Assembly: GCA_046263195.1 (NCBI GenBank)
Contig: JBHELG010000060.1
Coordinates: 1 to 35,557, forward strand
Direction of reading: 5' to 3'
Length of the DNA: 35,557 bases
Source: JBHELG01 sp046263195
GTDB taxonomy: Bacteria; Actinomycetota; Nitriliruptoria; Nitriliruptorales; JAHWKO01
Below, piece after piece: positions 8,982 to 16,123 of the stretch (the first letter of the stretch is position 1; the number at the start of each line of letters is the position of its first letter). The position numbers and the translations under genes are program-made. Under the pieces are notes generated by a model. That model searched no databases. It saw only the letters and a list, made by a program, of their open reading frames with translations, and had not been told where the DNA came from.

Positions 8982-9140
8982 GGTCGTAGTAACGGTCTTG
9001 GGCCTGCAATGGCACGAGGTGGAAGAGATGTCGCGGTCGTAGTAACGGTCTTGGGCCTGCAATGGCACGAGGTGGAAGAGATGTCGCGGTCGTAGTAACG
9101 GTCTTGGGCCTGCAATGGCACGAGGAGGAAGAGATGTCGC
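8982..9140 (+). repeat. Three tandem copies of a 53-bp unit containing a ribosome site and start codon
   Basis: The units start at 8982, 9035 and 9088 and are contiguous. Units 1 and 2 are identical; unit 3 differs at one base (gaggagg for gaggtgg), which strengthens its ribosome site. Each unit ends with a purine-rich site followed by ATGTCGC. In unit 3 this ATG (9134) starts the Mth938-family gene. In units 1 and 2 the ATG (9028 and 9081) opens a five-codon frame that reads Met-Ser-Arg-Ser-stop. The period is not a multiple of three, so the repeats cannot be a coding extension of the gene. There are no spacers, so this is not a CRISPR array. Confidence 0.95.
9028..9042 (+). other. Possible minicistron MSRS-stop in repeat unit 1
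   Basis: ATG TCG CGG TCG TAG follows a gaggtgg ribosome-type site five bases upstream. An identical copy lies at 9081-9095. If translated, these two mini-frames would load ribosomes upstream of the Mth938-family start at 9134. Translation is only an inference. Confidence 0.35.
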
Positions 9141-9502
9141 AGCAGTCGCCGCGGATCACGGGGCTGTCATGGGGGAGTGTTGAGACGCAGGCCGGGAGCT
9201 TCCGGGATGCGAAGCTGTGGCCGGGTGGGGGCCGCGGCTGGGACTGGAACGAGACCGGCACGGACCACACCCCGGGAGTCCAGCCGGCCGACGTCCAGGA
9301 GCTGCTCAACCACGGCGCCGAGGTCATCGTGGTCGGCCAAGGTCAGCAGGGCCGGCTCCAGGTCATGGACGCCACCCTCTCGGAGATCGAGGAGCGTGGC
9401 GCCAGCGCCGAGGTCCTCGAGACGCAGTCCGCGGTCGAGCGCTACAACGAGCTGGCGGAGCAGGGAGCGGCCGTCGGGGCGCTGATCCATTCCACCTGCT
9501 GA
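9134..9502 (+). CDS. Mth938-like domain protein
   Basis: This 122-residue protein matches the Mth938 family, which includes human NDUFAF3 (a complex I assembly factor); the bacterial members have no firmly established role. Family features are the opening PRITGLSWGSVE, the central EVIVVGQGQQGRLQV and the C-terminal YNELAEQGAAVGALIHSTC. The ATG at 9134 is fixed by gaggaggaa immediately upstream and by family alignment. It has no signal peptide or membrane segment. It stands alone, with a 53-bp unit repeated three times across its translation start and a convergent HxlR gene downstream. Confidence 0.88.
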   Translation: MSQQSPRITGLSWGSVETQAGSFRDAKLWPGGGRGWDWNETGTDHTPGVQPADVQELLNHGAEVIVVGQGQQGRLQVMDATLSEIEERGASAEVLETQSAVERYNELAEQGAAVGALIHSTC

Positions 9503-9525
9503 CGTGTCTTGACTTGCCCGGGGAA

Positions 9526-9565
9526 GGGCCGCAGGCCCGGCGGCCGGGGCATGCAAGACCGCCGG
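9526..9565. terminator. Possible bidirectional terminator between convergent genes
   Basis: GGGCC-GCA-GGCCC at 9526-9538 can form one hairpin, and CCGGCGG (9537-9543) can pair with CCGCCGG (9559-9565) as an alternative. The site lies between the stops of the Mth938-family gene and the HxlR gene. There is no T tract on either strand, so function is inferred from position and pairing. Confidence 0.35.
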
Positions 9566-9574
9566 CGGGGCTAG

Positions 9575-10009
9575 TCAAAGATGGTGAAGATCGGTCGTCT
9601 CCTGATCGGCCGGCAGGTTGCAGGTCGGACACCACCACCGTGCCTCAACCGGAGTGCCGCACATCTCGTGACGAAGAGCGTCGTCGGCCGGCACGTGCCG
9701 GGCACCCCAGTGCGCGAGCAGCCGTAGCGCGCCGGCCAGTTCACGGCCACCTGCGGTGAGTTCATACGCGAACCGCGGAGGCCGTTGAGAGTACGGGGTC
9801 GCAATCAGGACCCTCTCCGCCTCCAAACGTCTCAGCCGCTGCGACAAGACGTTTGGAGAAACCCCAGGGACCCGCTCTTGGAGGTCGTTGAAACGGGCCG
9901 GCCCGTCGAGCAGCGCATGGATGATGAGCAGACTCCAGCGGTCGCCGACTCGCTCGACCGCCTCCGCCAGTGCGGAGGTGGCCGCATCAGGAGTGGGGTG
10001 CGACTCCAT
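9575..10009 (-). CDS. HxlR family transcriptional regulator
   Basis: This 144-residue winged-helix DNA-binding protein is of the HxlR class, whose members sense redox or aldehyde stress or small molecules. The core reads AVERVGDRWSLLIIHALLDG, then RFNDLQ, the recognition-helix region GVSPNVLSQRLRRLE and the wing YSQRPPRFAYELTAGG. An extra C-terminal tail contains Cys-X9-Cys-X2-Cys (CGTPVEARWWCPTC), which could bind zinc or act as a thiol switch. ATG at 10009 is chosen by family length; there is no clear ribosome site, so a short-leader or leaderless transcript is possible. It diverges from the protease pair and is the natural candidate to control it. Confidence 0.9.
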   Translation of the reverse strand: MESHPTPDAATSALAEAVERVGDRWSLLIIHALLDGPARFNDLQERVPGVSPNVLSQRLRRLEAERVLIATPYSQRPPRFAYELTAGGRELAGALRLLAHWGARHVPADDALRHEMCGTPVEARWWCPTCNLPADQETTDLHHL

Positions 10010-10100
10010 ACGAGCAAGAGTAGTGCATGTCCCTGGTATAGTCGCTATCATATTGCAAGTGACTAGTTAGTAGGCCTGCAAGATGCGAGGAGGCGACGAA
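10010..10100. promoter_or_regulatory. Divergent promoter/operator region between the HxlR gene and the protease pair
   Basis: This region contains an AT-rich patch, unusual for the window. It holds the inverted repeat ATAG-TCG-CTAT at 10038-10048, a TATGAT-type -10 candidate on the minus strand overlapping that patch, a TATAGT candidate on the plus strand, and ACTAGT at 10062-10067. Dyads like these would suit a dimeric HxlR protein. Exact promoter boxes cannot be assigned. Confidence 0.45.
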
Positions 10101-11006
10101 ATGGAAGATGTGACGCGGACGATCCGCGAGCTCGCCGAGCGGGTAGGAGGCGCGGTCGTGAGCATTGGTCGCGACTGGGGACGCGGCAGTGGCGTCGTCA
10201 TCGACGAGGGATGGGTCCTCACCAACGCTCACAACCTGCGCGGCCAAGAGGTGACCGTCGTCTTCTCGGGAGGACGCGTGGAGAAGGGCAGGGTGGCGGG
10301 GGCCGACATCGACGGCGACCTGGCGGCCATCAGCGTCCACACCGCGGACGCCCCTGCGGTTGCGTGGCTCCCGAAGGATGCGGAGGTGACCGTCGGCACT
10401 CCGGTCTTCGCGCTCACGAACCCGGGCGGGAGGAGCGTGCGCGCCACCTTCGGTCTCGTCTCGTCTGTGGGCCAGGCGTTCCGAGGACCACGCGGGCGGC
10501 GAATCGTCGACGCGATCGAACACACGGCCCCGCTCGCGCGCGGCTCCTCGGGAGGGCCTGTCCTCGACCGCAACGGGTATCTCCTGGGGCTCAACACCCA
10601 TCGTCGCGGAGAGGGCTTCTACCTCGCGCTGCCGGCCACGGACGAGCTGAGAGTGCGCGTCGACGGGCTCATCCATGGTGAGCAGCCACGTCGCCCCAGG
10701 CTCGGGATCGCGGTCGCGCCCCCAGAAGTCGCCAGGCGCATGCGACTCGCCGTCGGGCTGCCGGAGCGGCATGGCCTGCTCGTGAGATGGGTCGACGAGG
10801 ACGGCCCTGCCGCCCGCGCCGGAGTGAGGCAGGGCGACCTGCTCGTCGCGGCGGCTGACACCCCTCTGGGCGGCAGCGATGACCTGTTCGCGATCCTCGA
10901 GCAACTCGAGGAGGAAGCAGCGCTGCCCCTGCAGGTCGTGCGGGGCAGCGACGAGCTTTCGCTCGCCGTCACCTTCAGCGACACCCGGGAGGAGGGTGAA
11001 GTGTGA
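10101..11006 (+). CDS. Trypsin-like serine protease with PDZ domain, no export signal (first of pair)
   Basis: This 301-residue S1C (HtrA/DegP-like) protein has an N-terminal protease domain and a C-terminal PDZ domain. The triad is visible as H44 in TNAHNL, D73 in DGDLAAI and S150 in RGSSGGPV. The PDZ domain (about residues 195-290) includes LGIAVAPPE and GPAARAGVRQGDLLVAA. Unlike most HtrA proteins it begins straight into the protease domain, with no signal peptide or membrane anchor, so it is predicted to be cytoplasmic. ATG at 10101 follows GAGGAGG by seven bases; an ATG at 10083 is in frame but poorly placed. Its stop overlaps the start of the second protease. Confidence 0.88.
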   Translation: MEDVTRTIRELAERVGGAVVSIGRDWGRGSGVVIDEGWVLTNAHNLRGQEVTVVFSGGRVEKGRVAGADIDGDLAAISVHTADAPAVAWLPKDAEVTVGTPVFALTNPGGRSVRATFGLVSSVGQAFRGPRGRRIVDAIEHTAPLARGSSGGPVLDRNGYLLGLNTHRRGEGFYLALPATDELRVRVDGLIHGEQPRRPRLGIAVAPPEVARRMRLAVGLPERHGLLVRWVDEDGPAARAGVRQGDLLVAAADTPLGGSDDLFAILEQLEEEAALPLQVVRGSDELSLAVTFSDTREEGEV

Positions 11007-12088
11007 ACCCGGACGCCGCGGGGGACACCCCCGCGCCCCCGGGCATTGCGGGGGACACCCCCGCGCCCCCGGGCCCGCTCGGGACGCCGGATAGCGACGG
11101 GTACCCAGGCCAAGAAGACGCCGTACCGGCCGGGCCGGCATCCGAGGCCGATGCTCTCGACACCTACTCACAGGTCGTGACGAACGTCGCGGAGCGACTC
11201 CTGCCCTCGGTTGCGAGCCTCGAGGTGCGCCGGCGGGTCGGCGGCCGTCTCCGCCCCGCGGGTTCCGGGTCGGCCGTCGTGCTCACCCCCGACGGTTTCC
11301 TCATCACCTCCGCTCATGTCGTCGCGGGCTCGGGTGGCGGGACCGCCACCTTCGCCGACGGTTCCGAGTTCGACCTGGAGCTCGTCGGCGCCGACCCCCT
11401 CTCGGACCTCGCCGTCGTGCGGGTGCCCGCCGTAGAGGTTCCTCCCGTGTCGCTCGGTGACGCGGATCGGCTACGCGTCGGCCAGCTCGTCATCGCCGTG
11501 GGCAGCCCGCTCGGATTCGCAGGTTCCGTCAGCGCAGGCGTGGTGAGCGCGCTCGGTCGCTCGCTGCCTGCTCACGGCGGCAGCCGCCTCATCGAGAACG
11601 TCATCCAGACCGACGCCTCATTGCATCCTGGCAACTCCGGCGGGGCGCTCTCCGACAGCAGCGCCCAGGTGGTGGGGATCAACACGGCGGTGGTCGGCCC
11701 CGGCATCGGTCAGGGTTTGGGAATGGCGGTGCCCATCAACGTCCGGACTCGCCACATACTTGCCGTTCTCATGCGTGACGGCCAGATCCGCCGGGCCTAT
11801 CTCGGCGTCGCCGGTGGTGGCCGTCCCCTGCCCCCACGGGCCGTGGACGCCACAGGGCGGACCCGGGGCGTCGAGGTCCTCTCGGTGGTGAGCGGCAGCC
11901 CAGCGGACCTCGGCGGGCTGCGTCCGGAGGACATCATCGTCGCGGTCGATGCCGCCCCGGTAGAACGGGTCGGGGACCTCCAAGAGCTCATGACCGGCGA
12001 GCGAATAGGGCGTGAAGTCACGCTCGAGTTCATACGGGGCGGTCAGCTCCACCGCGCGGGCGTGCGGCCGGTCGAGCTTCGCGACTGA
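11003..12088 (+). CDS. Trypsin-like serine protease with PDZ domain, no export signal (second of pair)
   Basis: This 361-residue S1C protease is coupled to its upstream paralogue by a GTGA overlap. The triad is H105 (TSAHVV), D135 (LSDLAVV) and S212 (HPGNSGGAL), a closer match to classical HtrA than the first copy. A PDZ domain occupies about residues 265-355 (YLGVAGGG, GSPADLGGLRPEDIIVAVD). The first 50 residues are a low-complexity Pro/Gly/Asp tail, partly built from a duplicated 10-residue unit (AGDTPAPPGI), with no signal peptide. The two proteins may form a mixed oligomer, but that is inference. Confidence 0.88.
   Translation: MNPDAAGDTPAPPGIAGDTPAPPGPLGTPDSDGYPGQEDAVPAGPASEADALDTYSQVVTNVAERLLPSVASLEVRRRVGGRLRPAGSGSAVVLTPDGFLITSAHVVAGSGGGTATFADGSEFDLELVGADPLSDLAVVRVPAVEVPPVSLGDADRLRVGQLVIAVGSPLGFAGSVSAGVVSALGRSLPAHGGSRLIENVIQTDASLHPGNSGGALSDSSAQVVGINTAVVGPGIGQGLGMAVPINVRTRHILAVLMRDGQIRRAYLGVAGGGRPLPPRAVDATGRTRGVEVLSVVSGSPADLGGLRPEDIIVAVDAAPVERVGDLQELMTGERIGREVTLEFIRGGQLHRAGVRPVELRD
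11018..11074. repeat. Two tandem 30-bp units with a GGGGG-ACA-CCCCC hairpin
   Basis: Units begin at 11018 and 11048; the second matches the first for about 27 bases. Each contains the perfect dyad GGGGGACACCCCC followed by GCGCCCCCGGGC. They sit 15 bases inside the second protease gene, in frame, and encode AGDTPAPPGI-type decapeptides. The hairpins could also slow translation initiation or be a dispersed genomic repeat. Confidence 0.9.
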
Positions 12089-12290
12089 ACGGGCCCACGA
12101 CCGCTACCACGACGTCTGCACCCCCCGCCGGGTGGAATACCTGCGGGCCCGACCGCTGCCCCTTCTCGTTCGTCGGCTGTACGTCTGAGGTGTGTGGGGG
12201 ACACGTCGCCCTTGGCAGGCTGCAATGCTCGCAGTCGGGCCAGCATTCGTCGCCTCTAGGGTGCGCGTCGATTCGAATGGGGAGCCGGTC

Positions 12291-13541
12291 GTGATCAACC
12301 GTGGTCGTGTCCTGGGCGGCCGCTATGAGCTGCTGGACCGGGTCGGCAGGGGTGGCATGGCCGAGGTCTTCCGAGCCTTCGACCGCGTCCTCGAGCGCCG
12401 GGTCGCCGTCAAGGTCCTGTCGATCGACGGGGCGGAGGACGAAACCCTGTTCGAACGCTTCCGGCGTGAGGCCCGGACCGCGGCATCTCTCACCCATCCG
12501 AATGTCGTCTCGGTCTACGACACGGGCATCGACGAAGACGTGCACTACATCGTCATGGAGCTCGTCGAAGGGCCCTCACTCGTCGACCTCCTGCGACGCG
12601 AGGGTCCCCTCGAGGTACCTCGAGCGCTCGGAATCATCCGTCCCGTCGCCAGCGCCCTCGCCGCGGCTCACGCCCAGGGACTCGTCCACCGCGACGTCAA
12701 GCCCGGCAACATCCTGTTCGATCGGGCAGGAAACCCCAAGGTGAGCGATTTCGGCATCGCTCGCGCGGTCTCGCAGGCAACCCAGACGAGTGCCGTCTAC
12801 GGGTCCGCCCTCTACATAGCCCCTGAACAGGCTAGAGGTGGCACCGTCGACGGACGGGCCGACATCTACGCGCTCGGCTGCGTCCTCTACGAGGCGCTGA
12901 CCGGCCGCCCCCCCTTCATTGGCGACGACCCCATCCCGGTCATCTATCAGCACCTCAACGCCTCGCCCGAGCCGCCATCTCGGCTCAGGCCGAACGTCCC
13001 CACGGTGCTCGACGCCATTGTCCTGCGGGCTCTCGCCAAAGACCCCGCAGAGCGCTATCCGCAGATGGACGACTTCCTCGCCGACCTCGAGCGCTTCGCT
13101 TCCGGCCTCCCCCCGCTGGCAGCTGCCGGCCCCGACCTCGAATCCACGCGACGCATCGGTGAGCCAGCCGAGACGGCATTGCTCGGTGGGACGGCTGGGG
13201 TGGACCCGACCGCCCGCATCACACCGCCCGCCGTCGTCATCGAGGAGGAAGAGGTAATCGCGCCCCCACCGGAGCGTTCCCGTGCCGTGGCCTGGATCAT
13301 CATCGCTGCCGTCGTGCTCATCCTCGCCGCCCTTGCCATCTACCTCGTCGTCGCGCTCACGCGAGGAGAGGAGCCACCGCCGGCGCCGGTTCCTCCCCCG
13401 CCGGCGCCTTCCGTCACGCCAACCCCTCCCCGGCAGACTCCTCGACCGAAGGCGAAAGCGACGGCCCCGCGTCCAGCGTCCCCGTCCCCAACCCCCTCAC
13501 CGAGTCCCACCCCGACCCTGAGTCCGACCCTCTCGCCGTGA
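12291..13541 (+). CDS. PknB-like transmembrane Ser/Thr protein kinase
   Basis: This 416-residue membrane kinase has a complete Hanks-type domain at residues 11-275: GRGGMAEV (glycine loop), K41 in AVKVL, E60, HRDVKPGN with D135, DFG with D153 and APEQ. A juxtamembrane linker follows, then one membrane helix at about 332-357, and an external tail rich in Pro, Ser and Thr ending SPTPTLSPTLSP. There are no PASTA repeats, so the tail may act as a cell-wall spacer. GTG at 12291 follows GGGGAG by six bases; upstream in-frame codons lack kinase similarity. It overlaps the SagB-type gene by GTGA, suggesting co-expression with the next two genes. Confidence 0.93.
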   Translation: MINRGRVLGGRYELLDRVGRGGMAEVFRAFDRVLERRVAVKVLSIDGAEDETLFERFRREARTAASLTHPNVVSVYDTGIDEDVHYIVMELVEGPSLVDLLRREGPLEVPRALGIIRPVASALAAAHAQGLVHRDVKPGNILFDRAGNPKVSDFGIARAVSQATQTSAVYGSALYIAPEQARGGTVDGRADIYALGCVLYEALTGRPPFIGDDPIPVIYQHLNASPEPPSRLRPNVPTVLDAIVLRALAKDPAERYPQMDDFLADLERFASGLPPLAAAGPDLESTRRIGEPAETALLGGTAGVDPTARITPPAVVIEEEEVIAPPPERSRAVAWIIIAAVVLILAALAIYLVVALTRGEEPPPAPVPPPPAPSVTPTPPRQTPRPKAKATAPRPASPSPTPSPSPTPTLSPTLSP

Positions 13542-15130
13542 GCCACGCTGAGCGAGCGACCCACCACCCTCAGAGGGCCTCGCCAGCACGCGACTACCAC
13601 GAGCGCACGAAGCACTCGCTCGTCGACGGCGGCGACAGCCGCCGGCTCGACTGGGCGAACAAGCCACTGCCCTACAAGCTCTACACGCGCCTCAACACCA
13701 TTTCACTGCCACGGGAATGGTACGAAGCTGCTGTCCCGGCTGCGAAGGTGCTGTCCGGCGAGCCGTCACCCACCGACCGCCCGCTCGACCTTTCTGGTCT
13801 CGCACGGCTGCTGTTTCTCTCCGCCGGTGTGACGCGTCGGCGAGAGGCCGGTCCGGACACGGCCTTCTTTCGCGCGGCTCCTTCGGCCGGGGCGCTCTAC
13901 CCCGTCGAGGTCTACGTCGTCTGTGGGGGCCTCCTCGACCTCCCCGCGGGCCTCTACCACTTCGAGCCGGTCGAATTCGTCCTCCGCCGCCTACGCCGGG
14001 GCGACGTGCGATCGCCGCTCGCGAAGGCTGCGGCCGAACCGGAGATCGCGACCTGTGTGGTGACAGTCGTGCTCACGGGGATCCCATGGCGCACCACTTG
14101 GAAGTATGGAGCCCGAGGCTATCGCCACCTCTATTGGGACGCGGGCGCCATCCTCGCGAACCTGCTCAGCGCTGCTGCGCCGGCTGGTCTGGCAGCGCGC
14201 GTGCTCGCCGGATTCGTGGACGCGGAAATCGCCCACCTCCTCGGGGTCGACAGCCCGCGGCAACCTTTCCGGGAGTTTCCGCTCGCCATCGCACCACTCG
14301 GCCCGGCTGCTCCGCGGCCTCCCCCGGGTGTGGAGCCCCCCGGGCTCGAACTCGACGTGGTCCCACTGTCCCCGCAGCACGTGGACGAACCCGAGTTGCT
14401 TGCCGTTCACGCAGCGGGAACGCTCGAATCCGAAGCTGCGGTCGCCTCCTGGCGGCAGTCGCTGGCACAGGTCAGCTCACCTTCCGCGTCCCCGGAGGTG
14501 AAGCCTCCGCCCGCTGCTTCGCGCACGCTCGACGAAGTCGTACTGCGGCGGGGCTCGACCCGCCGCTTCGCTCGAACCAGCGTCCCACAGGTCTCACTGG
14601 AGTGGGGGATGGCGGTCGCCTCCAGCGCGGTTCCTGCCGACTTCCTGATGGGAGGCGGGACGCTCCTCGACCATCTGCTCATCGTCCACGCGGTGGACGG
14701 CATTGACGCCGGCGCCTACCGCTGGACATCCGAGGGTCTGGAGCTCGTGCGTGGCGGTGGCTTCCGGGACGAAGCCGCCCGGCTCTGCCTCGACCAGGCG
14801 CTCGGCGGGGATGGCGCCTTCACGGTCTTCGAGTGCGCAGGGCTGGAGCCGCTGCTCGACGCAGCCGGCGCCCGCGCCTACCGGGCCGCGCAGCTCGAGG
14901 CGGGTATCGCGGCGGAACGGCTTCAGCTGGCCGCCTTCGCGCTTGACATCGGGGGCAGCGGACTGACCTTCTATGACGACGACGTGCGCCGCTTCTTCGG
15001 CGTGCAGGCTGAGCCGATGCTCACGGTCGCCATCGGTGCCCCCGACTACGAAGCGAGCCCGGGGAAGCCTCCCAGCCAGTCGCCGCCCGGGCTGCCAGAA
15101 CGGTGGGGAAGGAGCGGGCCGTGGACCTGA
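13538..15130 (+). CDS. SagB/ThcOx-type nitroreductase-like dehydrogenase with two domains
   Basis: This 530-residue protein contains two FMN-nitroreductase-like domains. The first (about 60-250) has RAAPSAGALYPVEVYVV, the typical SagB active-site region, and GYRHLYWDAGAILANLL. The second (about 330-505) has RRGSTRRF and ends TFYDDDVRRFFG...PMLTVAIGAPDY. SagB enzymes oxidise azolines to azoles in thiazole/oxazole-modified peptides, but many stand-alone double-domain members have unknown substrates. No YcaO cyclodehydratase or precursor peptide was found here. It overlaps the kinase gene by 4 bases and the next gene by 10. Confidence 0.87.
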   Translation: MSHAERATHHPQRASPARDYHERTKHSLVDGGDSRRLDWANKPLPYKLYTRLNTISLPREWYEAAVPAAKVLSGEPSPTDRPLDLSGLARLLFLSAGVTRRREAGPDTAFFRAAPSAGALYPVEVYVVCGGLLDLPAGLYHFEPVEFVLRRLRRGDVRSPLAKAAAEPEIATCVVTVVLTGIPWRTTWKYGARGYRHLYWDAGAILANLLSAAAPAGLAARVLAGFVDAEIAHLLGVDSPRQPFREFPLAIAPLGPAAPRPPPGVEPPGLELDVVPLSPQHVDEPELLAVHAAGTLESEAAVASWRQSLAQVSSPSASPEVKPPPAASRTLDEVVLRRGSTRRFARTSVPQVSLEWGMAVASSAVPADFLMGGGTLLDHLLIVHAVDGIDAGAYRWTSEGLELVRGGGFRDEAARLCLDQALGGDGAFTVFECAGLEPLLDAAGARAYRAAQLEAGIAAERLQLAAFALDIGGSGLTFYDDDVRRFFGVQAEPMLTVAIGAPDYEASPGKPPSQSPPGLPERWGRSGPWT

Positions 15131-15753
15131 CCGTGCCCGACCCCTCTCTCGTGCTGCTCATCGGCATCGCCGGCTGCGGGAAGTCGAGCTTCGCCCGCCG
15201 CCACTTCGCCCCCACCGAGGTGCTGTCCTCCGACGAGTGCCGCGCCATGGTTGCCGACGACCCCAATGATCAGAGCGCAACCTCCGACGCGTTCTCCGTG
15301 CTGCGTTTCGTCCTCGACAAGCGCCTGAAACGGCAGCGCCTGACGGTTGTCGACGCGACCAGTCTCGATCGGGACGCACGCAAGCCCTATCTCGGTCTTG
15401 CGCGCAAGTACGACGTGCCCGCCGTGGCGATCGTCCTCGACCTACCGTTGGATGTCTGTTTGGAACGGGACCGTCGGCGTAGCGACCGGACGGTCGGTGA
15501 GGAGGTCCTGCGCCGCCAGCGTCGCGATCTCGAGCGAGGTCTGCGGCAGCTCGACGGTGAGAGCTACCTCGCGGTGCAGGTGCTGGGCGCGCCTGAGGTG
15601 GTCGACCGTGTTCGGATAGCTCGGGTCCCGTTGGTACGCTCGGTAGCAGCGGCGGATGAAGCGGAGGTTGACAGCAGCACACCGTATGCAGTCTCCGACA
15701 ATGACTTGAGTGACAGCTCCTCAGGGCCTGCCAGCCGTGGTGGGGCGCCATGA
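15121..15753 (+). CDS. P-loop kinase related to the polynucleotide kinase (Pnkp-type) kinase domain
   Basis: This 210-residue ATPase has Walker A GIAGCGKSSF at 15-24, SSDECR (38-41, the phosphoacceptor-site Asp) and VVDATSLDRDAR, a pattern seen in zeta-toxin and polynucleotide-kinase-like AAA_33 proteins. The lid helix RDRRRSDRTVGEEVLRRQ follows. In Pnkp-type proteins this domain phosphorylates 5'-OH nucleic-acid ends, but no phosphatase or ligase domain is attached, so the substrate is unknown. The final 40 residues are a Ser-rich tail. GTG at 15121 is fixed by AAGGAG five bases upstream and lies inside the end of the SagB-type gene. Confidence 0.8.
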   Translation: MDLTVPDPSLVLLIGIAGCGKSSFARRHFAPTEVLSSDECRAMVADDPNDQSATSDAFSVLRFVLDKRLKRQRLTVVDATSLDRDARKPYLGLARKYDVPAVAIVLDLPLDVCLERDRRRSDRTVGEEVLRRQRRDLERGLRQLDGESYLAVQVLGAPEVVDRVRIARVPLVRSVAAADEAEVDSSTPYAVSDNDLSDSSSGPASRGGAP

Positions 15754-16123
15754 GACGCGTCGGAGGCCTTGGCCTTCCGTCCTCGGGCTCGTGGGCTGTC
15801 CTGGCTGGACGGGTGGTCAAACGTCCGCCACTTTGCGGAATCTCAGCGGCAGCTGGCACGTTCTTCTACGTGTCGCACCACATGGCGAGCGTCGTGCGCG
15901 ATGCTCCCGAATAGCGCGAAACGGGCGACGGTTGTGGAGCTGTGGGGCCGATCCCATCGCTTCGGCGCCGTAACTGGCGGGTCAGCGTCCCACAAGAGGA
16001 TGCGCCAGCCGCCCGGATGATTCGGACCCCCCCAGGCGTTGGAGAGGGCCGAAGCCGCGGATGGCCGACCCATCCCTTCAAGATATCGCCGCCCCGACCA
16101 CGACCGAGTTTCAAGGAGACCAG
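15754..16123. other. 370-bp non-coding interval upstream of the sigma factor gene
   Basis: I see no convincing gene. The frame entering the sigma factor is open from 16061, but AAGGAG at 16113-16118 marks 16124 as its start. No clear consensus promoter, terminator hairpin with T tract or riboswitch was recognised; the interval presumably holds the sigma gene promoter and leader. Confidence 0.5.

Noticed and set aside
7709..9121. 470-codon minus-strand frame over the alcohol dehydrogenase and the 53-bp repeats
   Set aside because: Antisense to a clear dehydrogenase; its start is only a repeat reading.
8982..9140. CRISPR array
   Set aside because: The 53-bp units are directly contiguous without unique spacers and there are no cas genes.
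13538..15130. Thiazole/oxazole-modified peptide biosynthesis cluster
   Set aside because: There is no YcaO cyclodehydratase, no precursor peptide and no transporter in the window.
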